A DNA stretch of 56,863 bases, taken from the NCBI GenBank assembly GCA_019745415.1, contig JAIETF010000063.1, forward strand, positions 1 to 56,863. The letters run 5' to 3'. The notes beneath the pieces are model-generated. The model was given only the letters and a program-made list of their open reading frames with translations, did not search any database and had not been told where the DNA came from. This DNA comes from Candidatus Obscuribacterales bacterium (GTDB taxonomy: Bacteria > Cyanobacteriota > Vampirovibrionia > Obscuribacterales > Obscuribacteraceae). Shown here piece by piece: positions 35,171 through 42,463 of this stretch. A program made the position numbers and the translations under genes. The stretch's first letter is position 1. Each line of letters begins with the position of its first letter.

Positions 35171-35275
35171 TTGACAGTTCTGCTAACATTCAACTCGCGA
35201 CGGCGGCAAGTCTTTTTTTCACTTGCTGTACATCGAATCGCCGTCGCCCGAAATCGAAATAGCAGAACGAGTCAA
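35171..35275. other. large nested inverted repeat (structured DNA/RNA)
   Basis: Three stems in register: TTGAC-a-GTTCTGCTA (35171-35185) with TAGCAGAAC-ga-GTCAA (35260-35275); GCGACGGCG (35197-35205) with CGCCGTCGC (35239-35247); GCAAGT (35206-35211) with ACTTGC (35221-35226) around a CTTTTTTTC loop. That makes 14, 9 and 6 paired bases. It lies between the two 47-bp repeats in a gene-free part of the element. Candidate ncRNA, replication or recombination structure. Confidence 0.75.
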
Positions 35276-35409
35276 TGCCCTACCTTGTCGGTTCTTAAAA
35301 TGCTCGTCCCTGGCACCGTTGGAGATAAGAGGAGTGGTTTTAATGGATTGCGATGTTCAGGGCGGTTCTTGAAACGCCGACTGGATGCGCGATTCGGGAT
35401 ATGAGGAAA

Positions 35410-35457
35410 TTCTCTTTATCTTGCCTTACGGGATGGTGTGCCACCATCGGTTCGGCT
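35410..35457 (+). repeat. 47-bp direct repeat, copy 2, with internal hairpin
   Basis: Same TTCTCTTTATCTTGCCTTAC start as copy 1, then GATGGTG-TGC-CACCATC and TTCGGCT. It lies about 65 bases before the dioxygenase-like gene. From 34704 to 35522 no protein-coding gene is supported. Confidence 0.8.
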
Positions 35458-35522
35458 CTCTACTCTCGTCGGGCGGCATCCTGCGTTTCTTTCTGAGGGA
35501 TGCACAGGAGTGATAGAATTTG

Positions 35523-36224
35523 ATGGTTATGCAACAGGTTCTACAAACACTCACTGAATTTGAGAGGGACGGGTTTGCAGCTTTGAGAGCTGTGGTGGCG
35601 GCACATGAGATTCAGCAATTGACCTCCATTGTAGAAGAGGCGCGCATCGAGCAATCGGCACCTGGATTGCGGAATTTGTTGAGACGTTCATCAACGTTGA
35701 AATCGGTTGCGTTTTCGGGAATTGCTTTCAAGATCGCTGAGGAAATCCTTGGCACTAAACCGTTACCTGTGCGAGCAATTCTCTTCGACAAGACTCCTGC
35801 GGCGAATTGGTACGTGACATGGCCTCAAGACTTGAGTATTCCGGTCGAAAGCAAAGTTGATATCGAGGGCTACGGACCATGGTCCATGAAAGATGGCGTT
35901 TTGCATGTACAGCCACCAGCTAGCATCCTGGAGAAAATGGTTTCGTTGCGAATACATCTTGATGCATGCTTGGAATCAAATGGTGCCATCAAATTTATCC
36001 CCGGCTCACATCGTAGCGGAATCCTAGAGCCGGATGAGCTTGCCCGTTGGCGAGATGGTCATGCTTCGGTTGTGTGTGCAGCAGAACGGGGAGACATCAT
36101 AGCCATGCGCCCTCTCATACTTCATAGCTCGTCCGTATCCGAGTCTCCCGAGCACCGGAGAGTGTTGCATTTGGAATATGCAGGTACGAAGCTTCCTTCA
36201 GGACTGCAATGGGCGGAGGCATAG
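35523..36224 (+). CDS. PhyH (phytanoyl-CoA dioxygenase) family protein lacking one iron ligand
   Basis: 233 aa from ATG; a TTG one codon earlier is equally possible. Fe(II)/2-oxoglutarate dioxygenase fold: [19 protein letters not shown] at the start, [43 protein letters not shown], distal His201 in RPLILHSSS, and the oxoglutarate-binding Arg at 212/213. The HxD iron motif, normally WHQDL, reads WPQDL here, with Pro101 encoded by CCT where CAT would give His. So iron binding is probably lost unless this is a sequence error. The ACP gene follows 2 bases after its stop. Confidence 0.82.
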   Translation: MVMQQVLQTLTEFERDGFAALRAVVAAHEIQQLTSIVEEARIEQSAPGLRNLLRRSSTLKSVAFSGIAFKIAEEILGTKPLPVRAILFDKTPAANWYVTWPQDLSIPVESKVDIEGYGPWSMKDGVLHVQPPASILEKMVSLRIHLDACLESNGAIKFIPGSHRSGILEPDELARWRDGHASVVCAAERGDIIAMRPLILHSSSVSESPEHRRVLHLEYAGTKLPSGLQWAEA

Positions 36225-36226
36225 GA

Positions 36227-36775
36227 ATGGGACTCGATTCCGTAGAGCTTGTAATGGCTATTGAGGAGGAGTTCGGTTTGGATATTCCTGATCGAGATGC
36301 AGAAAAGATGTTTACCGTAGGCGATGTTTATAACTGGCTGAAAATTCGCATTGCCAGTGCTGATCCCGTCGCCTGTCTTACGCAACGAGTTTTCTACAAG
36401 CTAAGACGAGCGTTAATTGAGAACTACAGATTGGAGCGACATGCGATCGCACCGGACACCAGACTTACTGACCTTCTGCCACTGAACGTAATCGAGGATG
36501 GTTGGCCATTTCTGCAAATGTTCATTGATTTAAAGACGCCACCATTTAAGGTAGCAAACGAGTTTCTTGGATTCAGGCTTACAGACCAAAGCTTGACTAT
36601 GAGAGAGTTGGTTGAATCCCTGATCATGATAAACGGCAGAAACATGGCTCCGCAGCGTGACTCCGAAGAAGAGATTTGGAACCGTTTGGTCCGTGTATTC
36701 GTGCGACAAGCAAATGTCCGTCCCGAAGAGGTTGTGCCCAGCGCATCTATAACTCGAGATCTGGGAATTGATTGA
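36227..36775 (+). CDS. atypical acyl-carrier-protein with split carrier motif
   Basis: 182 aa from ATG, chosen because GGAGG lies 7 bases upstream; the earlier in-frame ATG at 36209 overlaps the preceding gene. The protein opens directly on the phosphopantetheine motif: [20 protein letters not shown] (Ser5), followed by the ACP helices III-IV ([15 protein letters not shown]). The last 35 residues ([20 protein letters not shown], then [12 protein letters not shown]) look like ACP helix I and the run-up to a GxDS motif, and end exactly there. A non-ACP middle (about 55-140) joins them. Coupled to the dioxygenase-like gene. Confidence 0.72.
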   Translation: MGLDSVELVMAIEEEFGLDIPDRDAEKMFTVGDVYNWLKIRIASADPVACLTQRVFYKLRRALIENYRLERHAIAPDTRLTDLLPLNVIEDGWPFLQMFIDLKTPPFKVANEFLGFRLTDQSLTMRELVESLIMINGRNMAPQRDSEEEIWNRLVRVFVRQANVRPEEVVPSASITRDLGID

Positions 36776-36828
36776 TTGGGGTTGCAAATCGAAATTATTA
36801 AGATTCATACGCATGTATGGTCTCGTGC

Positions 36829-36908
36829 TATAATAGCATCGTGAGTCTGAAACTAGGCTTATCCTAGAAGTAGGATTCATCCGGGCGTCCGCACGGGCGC
36901 TCTTACTA
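36829..36908 (+). ncRNA. candidate small RNA with its own promoter and terminator
   Basis: An extended -10 element TGCTATAAT (36826-36834) with a weak -35 (TTCATA, 36804) could start transcription near 36841. The next 65 bases hold ATCCTA-gaag-TAGGAT (36861-36876) and GCGTCC-GCAC-GGGCGC (36885-36900), the latter followed by TCTTACTATTT as a weak terminator tail. Alternatively the second hairpin just terminates the ACP transcript. Confidence 0.4.
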
Positions 36909-36909
36909 T

Positions 36910-37689
36910 TTAGAGCCTAACAATCCCATCACCAGTCGACGAGACTCGTGTGACAATTATCGGTCGCAAACGGCCGAAATAATTGTGCGCCGCTTTCTTT
37001 CGTGCATAGCTGTTCGGTTGCATTTGCTGATTCAGGAAATATGCAATCGTGTCCACGGCTTGGATAAAGTATGACTCTCCGGAATCCCTGAAGCTTGGGT
37101 CTTCAACCAAGGTCACGAGTGGGAGTTGCCGAAACGTGGCTTGCCCAGGGCGGTTGAACTGAGCTTGATTTGGAATTGGATTGAAATGACGCATTTGGCG
37201 CAGAAGTGTCTGCACGCGTTTCCTTTCCGTTTCATCTGCAAACAAAATTCCTCGTTCATCAGGGTTTGCTGGTCCGGCAAAATTGCGGTGAGAAATAGTG
37301 TTTTCGAAACGCTGAATCAGGGCTCGCCACGACCGATCAAAGACGTCATAGCCAGCCGGCTTTGTTGATTTGTCTACGCAAACTGCAAATACGTTTAGAT
37401 CCGGTAAGCTCGCGAGATGATCGAGAAATGCGCGTAGAATTGTCAGCCTGTCATTTCTCTTTATCTGCATAAGTACCGGACCGGGTTTGCTGATGAAGTT
37501 GAACGCGTGAATCTCTTCTCGCATGTTCAAACCAAATCGGCTTTTCATGTTGCGACGAAACTGAATGAGGCTGTTGAGTGTGTCTTGCCATCTCAATTCG
37601 TGCACAACGAGTGCAGCCAGCACAAAATATCTGGATGGAGAGTTTGTCAATCCAATATCGCCGCTCTCATCAACTTACATCAAATACAT
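36910..37689 (-). pseudogene. DUF3800-family protein interrupted by a stop at codon 5
   Basis: From ATG 37689 the frame reads M-Y-L-M-stop-V-D-E-S-G-D-I-G-L-T-N-S-P, then 246 further codons of intact DUF3800-type sequence (YFVLAALVVHELRW, VFAVCVDKS, WRALIQRFENTISHRNF, FIQAVDTIAYFLNQQ). The TAA at 37675-37677 sits where the family has Tyr, Phe or Val just before the conserved DES-G motif. The remaining frame could start at TTG 37650 but would lose that motif. Family members are RNase H-like in predicted fold and occur in mobile elements. Either a fresh nonsense mutation or a base-call error. Confidence 0.7.
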
Positions 37690-37789
37690 GGAAACACCCT
37701 GACCACGAAGCTAGTCTAGTTTAGCAAGGCCTATGAGCTTCTCTCGTGATCGGGGGCGCCGATTGCTACCCCAAAATTCCTTCAAAATC

Positions 37790-37808
37790 TGTGGCCCATT
37801 TTGTGGCC
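37790..37808 (+). promoter_or_regulatory. candidate integrase arm-type site
   Basis: TGTGGCCCATTTTGTGGCC matches TGTGGACCCTTTTGTGGCC at 32349-32367 in the left end and, less well, TGTGGCCCCTCTTATGTCC at 38022-38040. The same orientation at both inner ends of the element suits arm binding by the recombinase. Confidence 0.45.
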
Positions 37809-37922
37809 CCTCATGTGTCTATTCGGGACCACTAGCGCCGCTTCGCGCGAGCGAGAAAAACCTCGAAACCCGCACCATCAAACAAAATCAATTGACGAGT
37901 CTTAATGAGAATGGCTGCCCAG

Positions 37923-38077
37923 GCGATTCTCGCCGCCTCCACCATTTTTTTTCTCTCAAATAGGGCTCAGAGCAGCATTGGTGCATGCTTTCGCGCATTC
38001 TCAATAAGGGGCGTGCGAAGGTGTGGCCCCTCTTATGTCCCGTCGATTTATTCTTCGGAACTGAAATCACCCGGTTT
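37923..38077 (+). repeat. right direct repeat, attR
   Basis: Starts GCGATTCTCGCCGCCTCC, identical to the tmRNA 3' end including ACCA, and continues as a near copy of 32252-32404. It marks the chromosomal side of the element. The rest of the tmRNA gene is not repeated here. Confidence 0.88.
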
Positions 38078-38469
38078 TAGTAAGGATTTTTGGGGGAGGA
38101 TCGGGTTTCGCGTTCAAACCGATCGATGACTTCGATTAGCCCGACGATATTTGAATTGAACTCATCGAGTTTCTCCGCCGGAATCCAATATTCCTGATGC
38201 ACGGCGGCGGCGCCTACGGTCTGGACGTCATACTGAGCCAGATAATTCGAGCGCAGTTGAAACCTGGTGACGTAGCCTACATAGCCTGATGCGGCGTCCT
38301 TTGTGTTCCAGTCGCGGGCAATTTGAGCCGCATATTCCTGATTGAGAACCGGATAAAAAATCGGTTGAATCTCCAAACGCGGCGGAAAGGCAGTAAAACC
38401 TGATTGTTCAATCAAGTCCAATTCCTTCTGTCCAACCGGGCGAAATAAGATTGTCGTTTCTTCGGTCAT
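38077..38469 (-). CDS. small protein of the 'ADP-ribosylation/crystallin J1' label group
   Basis: 130 aa from ATG. The run ILFRPVGQKELDLIEQSGF, PPRLEIQPIFYPVLN, AAQIARDWNTKDAASGYVGY and HQEYWIPAEKLDEFNSNIVG matches, from memory, proteins carried in databases under that name; true activity is not established. An ADP-ribosyltransferase-like fold is plausible. The stop lies at the very end of attR. It may be the original downstream neighbour of ssrA or the remnant of an older insertion. Confidence 0.7.
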   Translation of the reverse strand: MTEETTILFRPVGQKELDLIEQSGFTAFPPRLEIQPIFYPVLNQEYAAQIARDWNTKDAASGYVGYVTRFQLRSNYLAQYDVQTVGAAAVHQEYWIPAEKLDEFNSNIVGLIEVIDRFERETRSSPKNPY

Positions 38470-38906
38470 AATCAAAAGAGTGTATACGATGTCAGAGCGG
38501 AAAACAAGAACGGGTGTTTATGAGCGAGCAGAGAGAATATTCTTCGATTCGGAACGACTTTGAAGCGCGCTTGCGATTTTTTCATACAAGGATATCGCTC
38601 TGATTTCTCATACGAAGACGAGCTGGATGCGGTATATATGATTTGGCCGGTCTTTGTGGACGAGCATGGCGAGCCGCTTGCCAAAATTGCCTGAATAAAT
38701 TGATTGAATTCGTCGCGCATGTCCTGATAAGTCGGAAATGTGTCTTTCCGAAGTGAGATGCAAGTTACAATAAGCGAACTCAAAGTTTTGGGACGTCAGT
38801 AGCTGTGTTCTCTGTCGCAGGCTGGGTCTAGCCTTTGAGGGATTAAACAAGCAGCCCACTCAATACTTACAGTTCGGAAACAGGCTTCAGGCTATAGGAG
38901 AAGGCA
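38470..38906. other. no confident gene; possible degraded coding sequence
   Basis: A leftward frame at 38472-38783 (about 100 aa, containing SLIVTCISLRKDTFPTYQDM) looks protein-like in its first half and poor in the second. Another leftward frame at 38608-38859 overlaps it. This could be a frameshifted remnant. No family was recognised. Confidence 0.35.
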
Positions 38907-40034
38907 ATGTATTTTACTGATGATTCACTGTTGCCCGAGAATCAAGATCCTTTGATTATTACTGCGGCGCCTTATGGTCCGGTCTGGTTGCCTTCAGATT
39001 ATCCTGAGGATATTGCCGTGACTTGGGATCAGCAGGTGCAGAAGGCTGTCGACTGTTACAACGCTGGGGCGACCATTCTACATATTCATGTGCGAGATCC
39101 CAAGACAGGAAAGATTTCCAAGAATTTCAAGGAGTATGGAGAGTTAATCGGGCGATTGCGAGAAGCCGTGCCCAAGATGATTTTGCAAGTGGGTGGGTCG
39201 ATTAGTTTCTCACCGCCTGACGACCATAGTAAGGCGCAGTGGCAGGGTTATGATACTCGTCATATGTTGGCAGAATTAGATCCAAAGCCCGATCAAGTAA
39301 CAGTAGCAATCGGATCTTGTCAGTGGGATATTACTTCGCTAACAACAATGGAAGATTGGGCTGGAACCCATGTGGCAAACGAAGAAATGCTTTGGGCATT
39401 TTCGAATATGGTTGTCGATGCCACCCCCGATTTCTATATTGAGCATTTGAAACGTCTGCGGCAGCACGGCATTCAGCCCTATTTTGCCTTGGCGCATATT
39501 CATAGTCTTGAGATTGTAGAACGGCTGATTCGCCGAGGACTTTATATGGGTCCCGTCAACGGATTTTTCAGCATGGGTGGTGGTGGCTCCTGTGGTGCTA
39601 ATCCCTTTGATTGGATGGAACTTGTTCGACGTACTCCGCATGGGTCTGTGTTTACCTATCAATCCGTGCATCGCTTATCTCATCCGCTGGCTGCGATTAT
39701 GATTGCCCTGGGTCAGCACACTCGTGCTGGCATCGAAGAAAACCTTTGGGATACGGCTAAGGGTCAGCGTCTTACCTCTGTTCAGATGATTGAAAAGCAA
39801 GTGAGAATCGCGAAAGAGCTCGGCCGTAAAGTTGCCACCGGTGATGATGCCCGGCGCATTCTCAAGATAGGGACTTGGTATAACTCGGTGGAAGAAACCC
39901 TGCAGAATCTAGGGCTGCCACCAAATCGTCAAACTGGGCAAACCGGCTTTATTGGCTACCCTGCAACCGATGGCAAACTGCGTACTGCTCAGCTTGCTGG
40001 GTCTGATGGTCATCCTTTGGTTGGTGAGTTGTAA
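38907..40034 (+). CDS. BKACE-family beta-keto acid cleavage enzyme
   Basis: 375 aa; COG3246/DUF849 TIM-barrel enzymes cleave beta-keto acids with acetyl-CoA to acetoacetate and a CoA ester, as in lysine or carnitine breakdown. ATG with GGAG 7 bases upstream. Seen: LIITAAPYGP, the zinc-binding HxH in ATILHIHVRDPKTGK, ILQVGGSISFS, MGGGGSCGANPFDW and the C-terminal GDDARRILK. The substrate side chain cannot be set from sequence. A decarboxylase-type amidohydrolase follows after 48 bases. Confidence 0.9.
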   Translation: MYFTDDSLLPENQDPLIITAAPYGPVWLPSDYPEDIAVTWDQQVQKAVDCYNAGATILHIHVRDPKTGKISKNFKEYGELIGRLREAVPKMILQVGGSISFSPPDDHSKAQWQGYDTRHMLAELDPKPDQVTVAIGSCQWDITSLTTMEDWAGTHVANEEMLWAFSNMVVDATPDFYIEHLKRLRQHGIQPYFALAHIHSLEIVERLIRRGLYMGPVNGFFSMGGGGSCGANPFDWMELVRRTPHGSVFTYQSVHRLSHPLAAIMIALGQHTRAGIEENLWDTAKGQRLTSVQMIEKQVRIAKELGRKVATGDDARRILKIGTWYNSVEETLQNLGLPPNRQTGQTGFIGYPATDGKLRTAQLAGSDGHPLVGEL

Positions 40035-40082
40035 GCTGGGATCGTATCGTGATTGGTGAATTTGTTTAGAGGTCGCAAAATA

Positions 40083-41042
40083 GTGAAGAAGATTGCCCTG
40101 GAAGAGCACTTTTCCGGTCCCGGATTCGGTAAGTATATGAACGTGATGAAGGGGCTTTTCGAGGGAGAAATACTTGCTTCGATGGAAGAGCTGCTTTCTG
40201 ATTTCGATGAGCAGCGCCTCAAGGCTATGGATGAAGCGGGCATTGAAGTATCAGTACTTTCGCAGACGGCGCCGGGTTTGCAGGCTGAAGCTGATGTCGT
40301 AGCGGCGGTGCAGTCGGCGCGCAGGTGCAACGACTTTCTATTTGAGCAGATACAAAGACATCCCAGTCGATATCGTGGCTTTGCCTGTTTGCCGATGCAA
40401 GACCCTGTTGCCGCCGCCAATGAGCTTGAGCGTTGTGTTCGTGATTATAAGTTCGTTGGTGCTCTTGTAAACGGGCATACTCAGGGCGTTTACCTGGACG
40501 ACCGAAGCTTTTGGCCTTTCTGGGAAAAGGTACAAGAACTAGATGTTCCTTTCTATCTGCATCCCATGAATCCCTTTGACGAGCCTCATGTTTATTCAGG
40601 GCGTCCCGAGCTAAATGGAGCAGTATATAGTTGGACTTGCGAGACTGCGGCGCACGCTCTGCGCTTGGTTTTTGGCGGGGTCTTTGATGACTTTCCTGGT
40701 TTAAGAGTTATTCTTGGTCATATGGGTGAAGGTTTGCCTTTTATGCTATGGCGCCTCGATAGTCGCATTAAGGCAACACCCTTTGCCAAGGCTTTGAAGC
40801 GCATGCCTTCTGAAGTGATTCGTCGGCATTTTGTCGTCACCACATCTGGTGCTTGCGCTGACAATCCACTTTTGTGCACCGTTTCTGAGCTTGGTGAAGA
40901 CAATGTGCTTTTCTCTGTTGATTATCCCTATGAGAGCAGTCGTATTGCTGCTGAATTCATCGAGAATGCTCCCTTCAGTGAGAGTATTCGAGAAAAGCTC
41001 TGCTATAAAAATGCAGAGAGAGTCTTGAGAATCACTCTATAG
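40083..41042 (+). CDS. amidohydrolase-2 family (gamma-resorcylate/ACMSD-type decarboxylase-like)
   Basis: 319 aa from GTG with GAGG 10 bases upstream. The N-terminus KKIALEEHF places Glu7 and His9 as the first metal ligands, as in gamma-resorcylate decarboxylase. Further ligands appear in VPFYLHPMNP (His), ILGHMGEGLPFMLWRLD (His) and VLFSVDYPYES (Asp). These enzymes perform non-oxidative decarboxylation of hydroxybenzoates or hydrolysis of small ring compounds. Paired with BKACE, likely one catabolic operon. Confidence 0.85.
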   Translation: MKKIALEEHFSGPGFGKYMNVMKGLFEGEILASMEELLSDFDEQRLKAMDEAGIEVSVLSQTAPGLQAEADVVAAVQSARRCNDFLFEQIQRHPSRYRGFACLPMQDPVAAANELERCVRDYKFVGALVNGHTQGVYLDDRSFWPFWEKVQELDVPFYLHPMNPFDEPHVYSGRPELNGAVYSWTCETAAHALRLVFGGVFDDFPGLRVILGHMGEGLPFMLWRLDSRIKATPFAKALKRMPSEVIRRHFVVTTSGACADNPLLCTVSELGEDNVLFSVDYPYESSRIAAEFIENAPFSESIREKLCYKNAERVLRITL

Positions 41043-41270
41043 ACTATGTCAATCGATTGCTGAGGAAAGGACTCGCGATATAGACTTAGCCTTGCGGATT
41101 AGTTGTGTACCGCTAGATTCTTCAGATCTAACGTTTTGCTCTAATCCGAAAAGAAAACTGAGGGAAAATCTCTGCGTAATTAGAGCCTATTTTATGCTTG
41201 TGACAATTTTGGGATGGGTGTGGGAATTCTACGAGAACTCATATATGAAGCAGGTATTTGAAGTTTTCAT
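41043..41270. other. intergenic, nothing supported
   Basis: AT-richer stretch after the decarboxylase-like gene. No hairpin with T-run or coding sequence could be supported. Confidence 0.4.
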
Positions 41271-41405
41271 CTATGCTTCACCGAGGCGTCTTTTTACCTC
41301 CTCTTCGATTTCTTCAGCTTTGATTTTGTAGACAAGCATCGGCATGGCTGCAATCTCGCGCCACGGTGCCCCTGCCAATGCTTGCCTTACGATTACTTCG
41401 AACAC
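41271..41405 (-). CDS. small conserved-looking protein, start uncertain
   Basis: 44 aa if started at GTG 41405: VFEVIVRQALAGAPWREIAA, MPMLVYKIKAEEIEEEV, KRRLGEA. The frame remains open upstream (ARGVRPQ before it) but has no ATG, GTG or TTG until this GTG; it is closed by TAA 60 bases earlier, inside the end of the L,D-transpeptidase gene. The helical, charge-patterned sequence looks like a genuine small protein. I believe similar short proteins beginning MRPQVFEVIVRQALAG exist, but cannot verify it. Confidence 0.45.
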   Translation of the reverse strand: MFEVIVRQALAGAPWREIAAMPMLVYKIKAEEIEEEVKRRLGEA

Positions 41406-41455
41406 TTGTGGGCGAACGCCACGGGCAATCGTTTGGCGCCTATTTCTTAGTTCCC

Positions 41456-42229
41456 CTAGTTTTTACCAGGTCTGGGAAATTCAGACAACGCCTCTTTTAT
41501 TTCATCATAGAGTTCAGGAAGCCATGTGGGCGGTGCATCTAGCCTTGGTGCTTCGCGATTTCTAAAGTCTACTGGGGCGATAACTAATTTGGATGTCTGA
41601 GGCACTGTATCGTGCACCAGGACAAACAGATCTTCAGCCACTATGTCGCCCATCGCCAGGCATCCTATAGAGCAGGTGTTGCCGTGAATCAGAATGTCGC
41701 TGCCGGGACTTTCGCGTCCGTCAGCTTTGGCTCGTGTCCAGTCTTTTTCATTTGGATAGTTTAAGCGCAGCGCCAGATGGTAAGGCGTATTTGGTTCCAG
41801 GGTCAGCTTGTAAATGCCTTCCGGAACTTGGCGGTCGCCTTCTTTTAATTTGGGACCGAGAATTCCACTGGCTCCGAGAATTGGATAGGTGCAGACATAG
41901 TAAAAAGCAGAGCGATTATTTCTTGCATAGACCTGCAATTCTTTTGTATCTTTGATGGCGACCAAGGCCACTTCTTTGGGCGGATAGGTCTTGTTTATCG
42001 ACCTAAACTGATTTTGCAGACGTTCTCGAGTTTGGGAGCCGTAGTTGGCAATTTGCATTTCAACTGTGGGCACGACCTGAGTCTCTACTGTGGTCGAGCC
42101 GATAATCTTTGAGACTATCTGTCTTGGGCGCAGATTTCTCAGTTCTGTGAAGCAATAAGCCAGGAAAACCGCTGTAAAACAGCAGATTAGAGAAAATGAT
42201 AGCTTTAGAAGTCTTTTGCGCTGCATCAT
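41456..42229 (-). CDS. L,D-transpeptidase (YkuD/YafK type)
   Basis: 257 aa with one N-terminal membrane anchor (LKLSFSLICCFTAVFLAYCF). The catalytic motif is ILIHGNTCSIGCLAMGD, with His182 and nucleophile Cys190. The domain spans about residues 85-210 (VALVAIKDTKELQVYA onward). These periplasmic enzymes make 3-3 peptidoglycan cross-links, attach lipoproteins, or, in YafK/DpaA, detach them. The sequence looks nearest to the YafK-like group. Confidence 0.88.
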   Translation of the reverse strand: MMQRKRLLKLSFSLICCFTAVFLAYCFTELRNLRPRQIVSKIIGSTTVETQVVPTVEMQIANYGSQTRERLQNQFRSINKTYPPKEVALVAIKDTKELQVYARNNRSAFYYVCTYPILGASGILGPKLKEGDRQVPEGIYKLTLEPNTPYHLALRLNYPNEKDWTRAKADGRESPGSDILIHGNTCSIGCLAMGDIVAEDLFVLVHDTVPQTSKLVIAPVDFRNREAPRLDAPPTWLPELYDEIKEALSEFPRPGKN

Positions 42230-42463
42230 TTTTTTCTCTATTCTGATTTGCTTTCTCTGGATTTATAGGGCATCTAGTCTCGGTCCTCTAGACTTCGGTT
42301 CTTGTGTCCTGCATCTCTTTGCCGGTCATTATAGAGTTCAACTTTTTTGCTCGCCAAATTCAGCTTTATTTTGACGCCGTCATTCCTAAGCCTGCATTTT
42401 TAATTGATTTCTAGGGAAGGTTCGCAGTTCAGCAACTCGACTTTCTATGTCTTATAATTCAGA

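Larger units (their letters stand above)
32252..37922. mobile_element. integrative element inserted at the 3' end of ssrA
   Basis: About 5.7 kb between two direct repeats that begin with the tmRNA 3' end. It carries a tyrosine recombinase and an AlpA-like excisionase reading toward the ssrA side, two small hypotheticals, a structured non-coding stretch, a dioxygenase-like gene, an atypical ACP, a candidate sRNA and a DUF3800 gene. No capsid, replication or conjugation genes are seen, so it is a genomic island or satellite rather than a complete phage. Integration at tmRNA is a well-known habit of such recombinases. Confidence 0.9.

Noticed and set aside
35171..35275. Nested hairpin as a retron msr-msd or integron attC
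   Set aside because: No reverse transcriptase is nearby, and the recombinase is a phage-type integrase without the integron-specific insertion.
34817..35404. 195-codon rightward open frame in the element
   Set aside because: It runs straight through the nested hairpin and a 47-bp repeat, is Cys/Arg/Ser-rich without protein-like pattern and lacks a ribosome binding site.
36209..36226. ATG at 36209 as the ACP start
   Set aside because: It overlaps the dioxygenase stop and would place the GGAGG inside the coding sequence; ATG 36227 has that GGAGG at ideal spacing.
32252..37922. Element as a complete prophage or conjugative element
   Set aside because: No capsid, portal, terminase, replication or mobilisation gene is visible in its 5.7 kb.
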